Below, piece by piece: positions 5,578 to 12,197 of a DNA stretch of 12,804 nucleotides. How positions within the stretch are numbered: position 1 is the stretch's first letter; every line of letters starts with the position of its first letter. The notes below the pieces were generated by a model. The model had not been told where the DNA came from. It ran no database searches and saw only the letters and a list, made by a program, of their open reading frames with translations. Both the position numbers and the translations under genes were made by a program. Source of the DNA: Odoribacteraceae bacterium. GTDB taxonomy: Bacteria > Bacteroidota > Bacteroidia > Bacteroidales > Marinifilaceae. Location: NCBI GenBank assembly GCA_031267995.1, contig JAIRXZ010000155.1, positions 1 through 12,804 on the forward strand, read 5' to 3'.

Positions 5578-7594
5578 ATGCCTCCCCGTTTGTTGGCCGC
5601 AGGCGGGCGAGCTTGTCGCGGACAGTATCGTGCAGTCGACTTTTCCGTTCGATATGTTCGAGGATGCCGCGGACGGCGGGATGATCGTCGAACTCCCCGC
5701 GGACATTCTCGAAATCGGAGAGCCGTGTCTCCTCGGTGCCGTCGATGCCGAAGCCGACGCGCGATTTCAGGGTAAACTCCTTGCGGGCATCCTCGAACAT
5801 CAGGCGGTCGAGGGTGACAACGGCCTCCTTCCACTCGCCGACGAAGGCCTCCAGGCGCGCCGGCAGCACGTCGCGGAGATCGATGCCCGCCTCGCTCTGG
5901 AGGCGGGATACCGTCCAGTTCCATGCCCACTCGTCGTAGCGTTGTTTCCACTCGCGGAAGGTGTCGTTCATCACGCCGGGGGTGGTGATGTCGCCCCGCT
6001 CGATGGCGGCGATGAGGCGGCCGACCTCCTCCTCCGGCACCAGCAGCCCGGCGATGTCCGCCCACTCGCCGGTACCCGCTTCGGAGGTGGGGGCGAGTAT
6101 CTCGCGAGCCTCCTGCAACGTGTCGAAAGTAGCGGCAGCCAGCCGGTTGACGATGCCGTTGCCGAGGAACTTCGTGATGCCAAGCCGGTAGAGGTAGAGG
6201 CCGCGTTTGAGGGCGCGATGGGTGATCTTGGCGCTGTTGTACATGTAATGTTCGGAGGTGCGACCGGATACCCGTTCGAGCTGGAGGAGAATGTCGCGAC
6301 CCTTGATCATCTTCTGCACGGAGTAGGGACTGAGCATGTTAAAGATGATATTATCCAGCGGACGGGGGCCTACCCGGCGGTCGCGTTGCGGCCATTTTTG
6401 CACGTCGCGGATGGTGCCGATGCTCCTGAGCGTTACCCCCGGCGCGAGGAAGCTCTCGTCCGTGTTCTCGATGATGTAAGAGAAGGGCATGTCGGACGTG
6501 TCGAGGTTGCGATAATGCCTCCCCATGACGAGGGAGAAGGCGCCGATCTTGGCCGGCCATAATATATAGGAGTCGCTGGCCGTTTTGCTTCCCCGTTCGA
6601 TAATCCCCTGGTGTATGGGGCCGAGCTTGTACATGTGGTTGCTTTGATTGGAGCCGCTGCCGGCGTTGAGGAAGGCGAAGTAGGCGGCGATCAACAGCGT
6701 GGATTTGTGGTGCGAGACGGTGTAGGGGCCGGCGAAGATGGAACATGCCTCGCCGTGGAAACCCTGGCAGTTGGCCGCGAAAACGGAGTGCTCGGCGGAG
6801 TATTGCTTGCCCAACACCGTGCCCTGGCCGACAAAACAGCGGGCGATGACCGAGGATTCGCTCACCGAGCTGCCGCTGGAGGTGATGAAGTGCTCGGCGA
6901 TGACGCCGGGGCCAACGTACGCCGGGTCGTCCGCCGAGCTGTTGATGGTGCCCTCCTCCAAACGGTAGACGCCTTCCACGCGGGCGCGGGCGCCGATGTT
7001 GACGTTGATGATGGTGCGGCAGCCGGAGAGCCACGCGCCCTCGCCGATGATGCCGGTGGAGGATTCGAGACGCCGGGCGTGGTCGTCCACCATGCCGGAG
7101 AGCCGCTCGATGAGCGCCGGGCGGTGGCGGTAGAAGGCGGCGAGGTAGGCGGCGTGCGCCGACAACTCGTTGTAGATGGGGATTTCGCGGCCGCCGTTTT
7201 CCGCCAGCACGGATACGCGGGTGCCGTTGCCGAAGCGGGTTGTGCCGTTGACGGCCAGGGTGTCGACGCACTCGATGACCACCTCGCGGCACACGCGGTA
7301 GTTGGCGATGTAGTTCTTTACCTGGTAAATGTAGGCGTCGTCCTCGATGATGCAGTTGTGTACCGTGGCGTTGTAGATGCCCGCGCGGCGGACGAAGTTG
7401 CCGGCGAAGGTGACGGGGCGACGAAAGATGCCCAGGTAGACGTCGCCGGAGAAGGACGCGTCGCGCACGCTGCCGGTGATGAAGCCCTCCTTGACGCGGA
7501 GGCGCGTCCAATCGTCGCACGAGACGCCCTGGGCTGTCAGCGCGGCGACCTCGGAGGGGGTGAGGTGTCGGTATGTCTCTTTTTCCGTATGCAT
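5576..7594 (-). CDS. DUF4954 family protein (left-handed beta-helix-like)
   Basis: The 672-residue product matches the Bacteroidetes DUF4954 family by its overall pattern. An N-terminal extension (1-35) is followed by a long stretch (about 40-300) of short irregular hexapeptide-like repeats typical of left-handed beta-helix acyl- or nucleotidyltransferase-like proteins, for example GARARVEGVY and SESSVIARCFVGQGTVLG. A highly conserved-looking segment, NAGSGSNQSNHMYKLGPIHQ (310-329), and MGRHYRN (357-363) follow, then a mainly helical C-terminal third. No signal peptide is visible, so it is likely cytoplasmic. It starts 33 bases after the guanylyltransferase gene on the same strand, so co-transcription and a role in sugar-nucleotide or surface-glycan metabolism are plausible. 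The family has no established reaction that I know of. Its stop codon lies at the edge of the tandem array. Confidence 0.88.
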   Translation of the reverse strand: MHTEKETYRHLTPSEVAALTAQGVSCDDWTRLRVKEGFITGSVRDASFSGDVYLGIFRRPVTFAGNFVRRAGIYNATVHNCIIEDDAYIYQVKNYIANYRVCREVVIECVDTLAVNGTTRFGNGTRVSVLAENGGREIPIYNELSAHAAYLAAFYRHRPALIERLSGMVDDHARRLESSTGIIGEGAWLSGCRTIINVNIGARARVEGVYRLEEGTINSSADDPAYVGPGVIAEHFITSSGSSVSESSVIARCFVGQGTVLGKQYSAEHSVFAANCQGFHGEACSIFAGPYTVSHHKSTLLIAAYFAFLNAGSGSNQSNHMYKLGPIHQGIIERGSKTASDSYILWPAKIGAFSLVMGRHYRNLDTSDMPFSYIIENTDESFLAPGVTLRSIGTIRDVQKWPQRDRRVGPRPLDNIIFNMLSPYSVQKMIKGRDILLQLERVSGRTSEHYMYNSAKITHRALKRGLYLYRLGITKFLGNGIVNRLAAATFDTLQEAREILAPTSEAGTGEWADIAGLLVPEEEVGRLIAAIERGDITTPGVMNDTFREWKQRYDEWAWNWTVSRLQSEAGIDLRDVLPARLEAFVGEWKEAVVTLDRLMFEDARKEFTLKSRVGFGIDGTEETRLSDFENVRGEFDDHPAVRGILEHIERKSRLHDTVRDKLARLRPTNGEA

Positions 7595-7627
7595 GGTTTA
7601 CTTCAATTGCCGCCCGCTGGCGGGGGG

Positions 7628-8719
7628 TTATTTCCCCCGAATGATCTCCAGCTGCTTGAGCCTTTCTTCGAAGTGGCGGATGTTTTCCTCGTAATCGCGA
7701 TGGCACACCATCAGGGTGTTGTCGCGCTCGGCAATAATGCAGTTGTCGATGCCCTCGATGATGACGCGCCTCTCCCGCGGGAGGTCGACAATGCAGCCGG
7801 AGGAGTCGAGGAACAGCACCCCGCTGTTGTGCGAGACGTTGCCGCGCTCGTCCTTGGCGTTGACCTCGTGGAAGGCGTGCCAGGTGCCGACGTCCGACCA
7901 CCCGAAGCCGCCCTTGATGACGTAAACCTTGGCGGCGTGCTCCATGATGCCGAAGTCGATGGATATGCCGCGGCAACGGCTGTATATGAACTCGATATTG
8001 GCGGGGTCGTCGGGCAGGGCGGCGGTGCGGTAGCAGGTGTCGAAGAGGTGGTAGATGTCCTCCAGGTGGGTCTTGAACTCCTGGAGGATGTCGCGCGTTT
8101 GCCAGATGAATATGCCGGCGTTCCAGAGGAACTCGCCGGAGCTGAAGAAGGTTTTCGCCAGCTCCTCGTCGGGCTTTTCCGTGAACGTTTTGACGCGAAA
8201 GACGCCGTCGGCGGGTCGTCCCGGCTTCACCTGGATGTAACCGTAGCCGGTTTCGGGTCGCGTGGGTGCGATGCCGATGGTGAGCAGACCGCCGGATCGC
8301 CGGACGAAGGCGATGCCTTGCCGTATGTTGTCGCGGTAGGCGTCGTCGTTGTAAATGAAGTGATCCGATGGGACGACGACCATCGCCGCGTCGGGATCGA
8401 GGGCAGCAATTTTGAAGGCGGCATAGGCGATGCAGGGGGCGGTGTTTCGCCCGAAGGGTTCCTTGAGGATGTTTTCCGGGGGAAGCTCCGGCAGCTGCTG
8501 GCGGGTGATCTGTTCGTAGGCGCTGCCGGTGACCACCAGCACGCGGTCGGGGGGGAAGAGGGTGACGGCGCGCTCGAACGTCTGCCGGAGGAAGCTTTTC
8601 CCCGTGTTCATGATATCGCAAAATTGTTTTGGCTGCTGCTTGTTGCTGATTGGCCAGAATCTTTTGCCGAGGCCGCCGGCCATAATCACGCAATAGGCGT
8701 TGGTATTCATCACATTCAT
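7628..8719 (-). CDS. manC: Mannose-1-phosphate guanylyltransferase
   Basis: The enzyme forms GDP-mannose from GTP and mannose-1-phosphate in the cytoplasm, feeding GDP-fucose, O-glycan and capsule synthesis. The 363 residues form a single GT-A nucleotidyltransferase domain. Motifs are GGLGKRFWPIS (15-25) with the following PKQF, EPFGRNTAPC (87-96), PSDH (117-120), ETGYGYI (156-162), FTEKPD (179-184), FLWNAGIFIW (197-206) and WSDVGTW (274-280) with a metal-binding Asp. The C-terminal isomerase (cupin) domain of bifunctional ManC proteins is absent. The start may be Met1 (8719) or Met4 (8710), as both give a normal N-terminus. The gene heads a two-gene unit with DUF4954 and diverges from mlaE. 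Nucleotide specificity is inferred from motif similarity. Confidence 0.92.
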   Translation of the reverse strand: MNVMNTNAYCVIMAGGLGKRFWPISNKQQPKQFCDIMNTGKSFLRQTFERAVTLFPPDRVLVVTGSAYEQITRQQLPELPPENILKEPFGRNTAPCIAYAAFKIAALDPDAAMVVVPSDHFIYNDDAYRDNIRQGIAFVRRSGGLLTIGIAPTRPETGYGYIQVKPGRPADGVFRVKTFTEKPDEELAKTFFSSGEFLWNAGIFIWQTRDILQEFKTHLEDIYHLFDTCYRTAALPDDPANIEFIYSRCRGISIDFGIMEHAAKVYVIKGGFGWSDVGTWHAFHEVNAKDERGNVSHNSGVLFLDSSGCIVDLPRERRVIIEGIDNCIIAERDNTLMVCHRDYEENIRHFEERLKQLEIIRGK

Positions 8720-8826
8720 TACATAAACATTAATTACTCATATTGTCGCCGAATGTAGTGACAATTCCGGGAAGAATATCTACTTTTACGATAAAATTTT
8801 AAACGCCGCGCCCACCGCGATCAATA
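8720..8826. promoter_or_regulatory. Divergent promoter region between manC and mlaE
   Basis: These 107 AT-rich bases separate two divergent operons. For the rightward mla operon, TACTTTTA at 8781-8788 is one base off TAnnTTTG. For the leftward manC unit, TACATTCG (minus strand, 8757 to 8750) is also one base off. No clear -33 elements and no strong operator-like dyad were found. Promoter assignment is tentative. Confidence 0.4.
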
Positions 8827-9564
8827 ATGAAATTCTTAGAGACTACGGGAAACTATATCCTCTTCATGCGGAGGATCTTCGCGAAGCCTGAAAAGGCGCG
8901 CGTTTATTTCCGAGGCGTCACCGACGAGTTGGAGAAGTTGGGGCTTAATTCTATCGTCCTCGTGATGATTATCTCCTTTTTTATCGGCGCCGTGCTGACG
9001 CTGCAAACGGCTTATAATATGTCCAACCCCATGCTGCCCCGCTACCTCATCGGCTATCTCACGCGGGAGACGCTGCTGCTGGAGTTTTCGTCGACGATCG
9101 TTAGCCTGATCCTGGCGGGAAAAATCGGCAGCAATATCGCCTCGGAGATTGGTACCATGCGCATCACCGAGCAGATCGAGGCGCTGGAGGCGATGGGGAT
9201 TAATTCGGTTTCGTACCTGGTGGGGCCGAAGATTGCCGCCGCCCTCGTGATCAATCCCGTGCTGTACGTGTTTAGCGTGTTCGTGGGGATCATCGGCGGG
9301 TTCCTGGCCGGGGTGAGCGCCGGGATCGTGAATTATGATGACTATCTGAACGGGTTGCGGCTGGATTTTAATCCCTATTACGTCACCTACTCTATCGTTA
9401 AGACGCTTTTCTTTGCCCTCATCTTCACCTCTATCCCCGCGTTTTACGGTTATAACGTGCGCGGCGGGGCGCTGGAGGTGGGAAAGGCCAGCACCAGGGC
9501 GGTCGTGGACAGCAGCATCACGATTCTTGTTGCTAATCTCGTGCTCACCAGAATATTGCTCTGA
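8827..9564 (+). CDS. mlaE: MlaE family ABC transporter permease
   Basis: This is the integral membrane subunit of a Mla-type phospholipid transporter that moves lipids between inner and outer membrane. At 245 residues it has family length. An amphipathic N-terminus is followed by hydrophobic segments at about 41-61, 86-106, 137-165, 190-208 and 228-245. The family's conserved cytoplasmic region, EIGTMRITEQIEALEAMG (107-124), is intact; it contacts the ATPase. The gene starts the operon and is followed after two bases by mlaF. The MCE-domain substrate-binding partner MlaD is not encoded in this window; in many Bacteroidetes it lies elsewhere. Confidence 0.93.
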   Translation: MKFLETTGNYILFMRRIFAKPEKARVYFRGVTDELEKLGLNSIVLVMIISFFIGAVLTLQTAYNMSNPMLPRYLIGYLTRETLLLEFSSTIVSLILAGKIGSNIASEIGTMRITEQIEALEAMGINSVSYLVGPKIAAALVINPVLYVFSVFVGIIGGFLAGVSAGIVNYDDYLNGLRLDFNPYYVTYSIVKTLFFALIFTSIPAFYGYNVRGGALEVGKASTRAVVDSSITILVANLVLTRILL

Positions 9565-9566
9565 TT

Positions 9567-10322
9567 ATGATCGAAGTTCAACACGTCACCAAGTTTTTTG
9601 ATACCAAGAGGGTTCTCGATGATATCGACGCCACGTTCGAGAAGGGGAAGGTGAATCTGATCATCGGCAAGAGCGGGTCGGGGAAGACGGTGCTGCTTAA
9701 ATCCCTCATCGGCCTGCTGCCCGTGGACGAGGGGGTGATTACTTTCGACGGCAGGGAGATCACCGGGGCACACGCCCGGAATATGAAGGAAATACGGCAG
9801 GAAATGGGGGTGGTGTTCCAGGGGGGGGCGCTGTTCGATTCGCTGTCGGTGCTTGATAATGTCCGCTTTCCGCTCGACCTCTTTTCCCGCGCTACCGAGG
9901 GGGAGAAGCGGGAACGCGCCATCGCCAGCCTGCGGCGCGTCAATCTCGAAAACGTGGAGACCCTCTACCCGGCGGAGCTGAGCGGGGGGATGAAAAAGCG
10001 CGTCGCCATCGCCAGGGCGATTGTCCTGCGCCCGCGCTATCTGTTTTGCGATGAGCCTAATTCGGGGCTGGATCCGCTTACTTCTATCGTCATCGATAAC
10101 CTGCTCTCCGAACTGACCCACGAGTATGGCATGACCACCATCATTAACACGCACGATATGAACTCCGTGTTTGAGATCGGCGAGAATATTATCTTTATCC
10201 ACCAGGGCAAAAAGGAGTGGGAGGGCGATCGAGAAATGCTCCTCAAAACCACCAATGAAGCCCTCGACGAGTTCCTCTTTACTTCCAAGTTCAACCGCAT
10301 GGTCAAGGAACGCATCGCATGA
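9567..10322 (+). CDS. mlaF: MlaF family ABC transporter ATPase
   Basis: This is the cytoplasmic ATPase powering the MlaE permease. All motifs are present in 251 residues: Walker A GKSGSGKT (34-41), Q-loop Gln85, signature LSGGMKKR (138-145), Walker B YLFCDEP (158-164), D-loop SGLD (166-169) and switch His196. LSGGMKKR and DEPNSGLDP are typical of the MlaF/Ttg2A group rather than of general importers. The gene contains a run of eight G residues at 9821-9828 (after Gln85), a possible slippage site. Its TGA overlaps the next ATG by four bases (ATGA), indicating translational coupling. Confidence 0.95.
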   Translation: MIEVQHVTKFFDTKRVLDDIDATFEKGKVNLIIGKSGSGKTVLLKSLIGLLPVDEGVITFDGREITGAHARNMKEIRQEMGVVFQGGALFDSLSVLDNVRFPLDLFSRATEGEKRERAIASLRRVNLENVETLYPAELSGGMKKRVAIARAIVLRPRYLFCDEPNSGLDPLTSIVIDNLLSELTHEYGMTTIINTHDMNSVFEIGENIIFIHQGKKEWEGDREMLLKTTNEALDEFLFTSKFNRMVKERIA

Positions 10323-11200
10323 AGCAACAACTCCTTGCCGCCGCCATTGCCGCGCTTGTCGCCGCGTGCTCCTCCGCGCCGCTGAGTGAGAGGCGGTTTG
10401 CTGATCTCCTCGTGGATATTCATACCGTCGACGGGGTGCTCTCCGATCCGCGGGTATCCCCCGGCGGCGAACGGGAGAAGTATATGTATTATACCGGTGT
10501 ATTCCAAAAGCATGGCGTCACGCGCGAGCAGTTTGACTCTTGCGTCCACTATTACTCCGCGCAGCCCGATCGTTACGATCGCGTTTATGACCGCGTCCTC
10601 CGCGTGCTGGAAGGGCGGGATACTGCCAACATCCTCGTCTGGCGGGAGCTGACCCGCGAGGATACTGTCAACCTCCTCCCACCCCTCCGCGTGAACCGGC
10701 GGGATACGCTCCTCGCGCACTATATATATTATGGACACGCCATCATCGATACCCTCCACGCCGTCGCCGTTAGCCAACAGACCGTCTACCCGGATACCCT
10801 CCGCCTCGACGATCTTAACCCGCGGTACGATATCAGCCTCGATAACCTCCAGCCGGGGCGCTACGAGATGCGGCTGCGCGTATTCCTCGACTCTACCGAT
10901 ACCGGGAAAAATAACCGGATAGCCCCCCGCTTTATCTCCCTCGCCGGCGACACCCTCTTCCCGCGACCCGTCAACATCTACCCCGATGCCAGTCCCCGCG
11001 ACCACGCCTGGAGCTTTTACCTCCAGGATACTACCCGCGGCCACCTCCGCCTGCGCCTCATCGAAAGCGATAGCCTCGACCGGCCGGCAGCGCGCCGCTC
11101 CGGGTGGATCACCAACATCGCCATCTACCGGAAATACCTCCCCCCCAAGGAGGCCGAGCGCGTTATCGAGCAACAGCAATTATGGCAACGCGAAAGATAG
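10319..11200 (+). CDS. DUF4296 domain lipoprotein
   Basis: The 293-residue product begins with a lipoprotein signal peptide, MKQQLLAAAIAALVAAC, with the lipidated Cys at 17. Residues about 22-105 resemble DUF4296, a Bacteroidetes domain of roughly 80-100 residues, with the pattern SERRFADLLVDIHTVDGVL followed by YYTGVFQKHGVTREQFD and a tail of helical repeats. Residues about 150-270 look beta-rich (for example ISLDNLQPGRYEMRLRVFLD) and could form a sandwich domain. It probably sits on the periplasmic face of a membrane. Four-base overlap with mlaF suggests co-expression with the lipid transporter, but a role in that system is only inferred. The function of DUF4296 is unknown to me. Confidence 0.85.
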   Translation: MKQQLLAAAIAALVAACSSAPLSERRFADLLVDIHTVDGVLSDPRVSPGGEREKYMYYTGVFQKHGVTREQFDSCVHYYSAQPDRYDRVYDRVLRVLEGRDTANILVWRELTREDTVNLLPPLRVNRRDTLLAHYIYYGHAIIDTLHAVAVSQQTVYPDTLRLDDLNPRYDISLDNLQPGRYEMRLRVFLDSTDTGKNNRIAPRFISLAGDTLFPRPVNIYPDASPRDHAWSFYLQDTTRGHLRLRLIESDSLDRPAARRSGWITNIAIYRKYLPPKEAERVIEQQQLWQRER

Positions 11201-11523
11201 GCGCCTCCTACATCCTCCTCCCCGGCCATCTCGTCGCCCGCGGCGCGCATCTTCTCTGGACACCCGGTCGGCCGCCCGTTATCGTCCCCGCCGACGGCGC
11301 CCCGCGCGAGCAGCATGCCGTCGAGTTCCATGGCGGCATGATTGTCTCCGATGCTCTCCGCGATCACATCCCCGCCTGGCAACCGGGCGATCATATCCCT
11401 ACCCGCGTCGCCGAGGCTTACGCCGCCAACCCGCGGCCGATCACCGCCTTGCTCCTCATCCGGGGCGCCGACTGGGAGACGCTCACCTGGACGGCCATCG
11501 CCGCGGCTACCCCCATCCCCTAA
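11182..11523 (+). CDS. Small protein resembling fused ends of an amidohydrolase
   Basis: The 113-residue product starts at ATG 11182 and overlaps the lipoprotein gene by 19 bases; the longer frame from 11104 lies inside that gene and is unlikely. The N-terminal half (RKIGASYILLPGHL, then REQHAVEFHGGMIV) reads like the first beta-strands of Bacteroidetes amidohydrolases, up to the point where the metal-binding HCH motif normally follows a Pro-Gly. The C-terminal part (RPITALLLIRGADWETLTW) resembles the last strands of the same composite beta-sandwich. The catalytic TIM barrel and all metal ligands are missing. Either a large in-frame deletion left a barrel-less relic, or this is a distinct small beta protein. 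It is not an enzyme of that class as it stands. The resemblance is from memory, not alignment. Confidence 0.6.
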   Translation: MATRKIGASYILLPGHLVARGAHLLWTPGRPPVIVPADGAPREQHAVEFHGGMIVSDALRDHIPAWQPGDHIPTRVAEAYAANPRPITALLLIRGADWETLTWTAIAAATPIP

Positions 11524-11536
11524 CCGCCCCCGCCAC

Positions 11537-12013
11537 ATGCTGCAACCCATCACCATCTACACCGACGGCGCCGCCAGCGGCAATCCTGGCCCCGGCGGGT
11601 ACGGCGTCCTCCTCCTCGCTGCCGGTCACCGCAAGGAGTTGTCTGCCGGCTTCCGCCTCACCACCAACAACCGCATGGAGTTGCTTGCCGTCATCGCCGG
11701 TCTTGCCGCCATCAAGCAGGAGGGGCACCTCGTGACCATCTACACGGACTCCCGCTACGTCGTCGACGCCGTCGAAAAGGGCTGGCTGTTTGCCTGGGAG
11801 CGCGCCGGCTTCAAGAACAAGAAGAATCCCGATCTCTGGATCCGCCTCCTCTCCCTCTACCGCAAGCACCGCGTCACCTTCGTCTGGGTGAGAGGCCACG
11901 CCGGCATCCCCGGCAATGAACGATGCGACCAGCTGGCCGTCGCCGCCTACAACGCGCCCAATCTTCCACCAGACCGGTATTACGAGGATTTCGTGGCCGC
12001 TTCCGGCCGGTAG
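11537..12013 (+). CDS. rnhA: Ribonuclease HI
   Basis: RNase HI degrades the RNA strand of RNA-DNA hybrids (R-loops, Okazaki primers). The 158-residue product has the family length and all catalytic residues: Asp10 (IYTDGAASGNPGPGG), Glu48 (NNRMELLAV), Asp71 (IYTDSRYV), His121 (VRGHAG) and Asp131 (GNERCDQLA). The basic handle segment with KKNPDLW (95-101) is present, and there is no hybrid-binding N-terminal domain. ATG 11537 gives the standard N-terminus; a longer upstream extension of the frame overlaps the previous gene and is rejected. It starts 13 bases after the small protein gene and closes the mla operon before an intrinsic terminator. Confidence 0.96.
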   Translation: MLQPITIYTDGAASGNPGPGGYGVLLLAAGHRKELSAGFRLTTNNRMELLAVIAGLAAIKQEGHLVTIYTDSRYVVDAVEKGWLFAWERAGFKNKKNPDLWIRLLSLYRKHRVTFVWVRGHAGIPGNERCDQLAVAAYNAPNLPPDRYYEDFVAASGR

Positions 12014-12053
12014 TCCTGCAGCCCCCGTCTTCACCTCTCCTTTCACTTTCTTT

Positions 12054-12086
12054 CGAAAAAAAGTCCCTGCTTTGGGGCTTTTTTCG
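12054..12086. terminator. Intrinsic terminator after rnhA
   Basis: A run of seven A and then GTCCC (12056-12067) pairs with GGGGC and six T (12074-12084), with a TGCTTT loop and one G-T pair; flanking CG bases at 12054 and 12085 extend it. This is a classical GC stem with A/T flanks, active in principle on either strand. It ends the mlaE-rnhA operon and insulates the fimbrillin gene downstream. Confidence 0.85.
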
Positions 12087-12137
12087 CTTTTCAGATGTTT
12101 TTTTCCACTCAATGCCTGAAAGTATATTGAAAAACGA

Positions 12138-12145
12138 TATATTTG
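12138..12145 (+). promoter_or_regulatory. Probable -7 box of the fimbrillin promoter
   Basis: TATATTTG matches the Bacteroidetes TAnnTTTG consensus exactly. No TTTG at the ideal -33 spacing is visible; a TTG at 12127-12129 is too close. Transcription would start near 12150-12152, so the whole repeated leader at 12151-12191 would be the 5' UTR. Confidence 0.6.
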
Positions 12146-12150
12146 CGGCC

Positions 12151-12191
12151 TGAAAATGATTGTAGCGGAACAAAGGATGAAACAATAACTT
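12151..12191 (+). repeat. Leader repeat, copy B (5' UTR of the fimbrillin gene)
   Basis: This is inverted relative to copy A at 1-42, with about 95% identity by eye. It begins right after the predicted promoter and ends seven bases before the ATG at 12198, so it behaves like a duplicated 5' UTR rather than a random repeat. Similarity decays upstream into the -7 region. Recombination between the copies would invert 12 kb of housekeeping genes, which makes a programmed switch unlikely. Confidence 0.8.
12156..12188 (+). CDS. Conserved 10-codon upstream ORF, copy B (MIVAEQRMKQ)
   Basis: The ORF runs from ATG 12156 to TAA 12186-12188, nine bases before the fimbrillin ATG. The same frame in copy A encodes MIEAEQRMKQ. 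The frame could couple translation to the downstream gene, since stop and start are close enough for re-initiation. With only two copies, coding conservation cannot be separated from recent duplication. No homology to known leader peptides is recognised. Confidence 0.35.
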   Translation: MIVAEQRMKQ

Positions 12192-12197
12192 AGAACG

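Noticed and set aside
5404..5706. 100-codon minus frame with 14-residue repeats (MPPAVG-type) across the tandem array
   Set aside because: The periodicity follows from the 42-base unit, opposite-strand frames show the same effect, units 1-5 are out of the 42-base register, and the start lies inside the DUF4954 gene.
6351..8758. Very long frames (780 codons minus, 715 codons plus) overlapping manC and DUF4954
   Set aside because: Both overlap two well-supported genes in other frames, have Arg/His/Pro- or Val/Asp/Gly-rich composition and show no domain.
1..12191. Invertible 12-kb segment bounded by the inverted leader copies
   Set aside because: The repeats are about 41 bp with mismatches and behave as 5' UTRs, no recombinase gene is present in the window, and the enclosed genes are mostly housekeeping with their own promoters.
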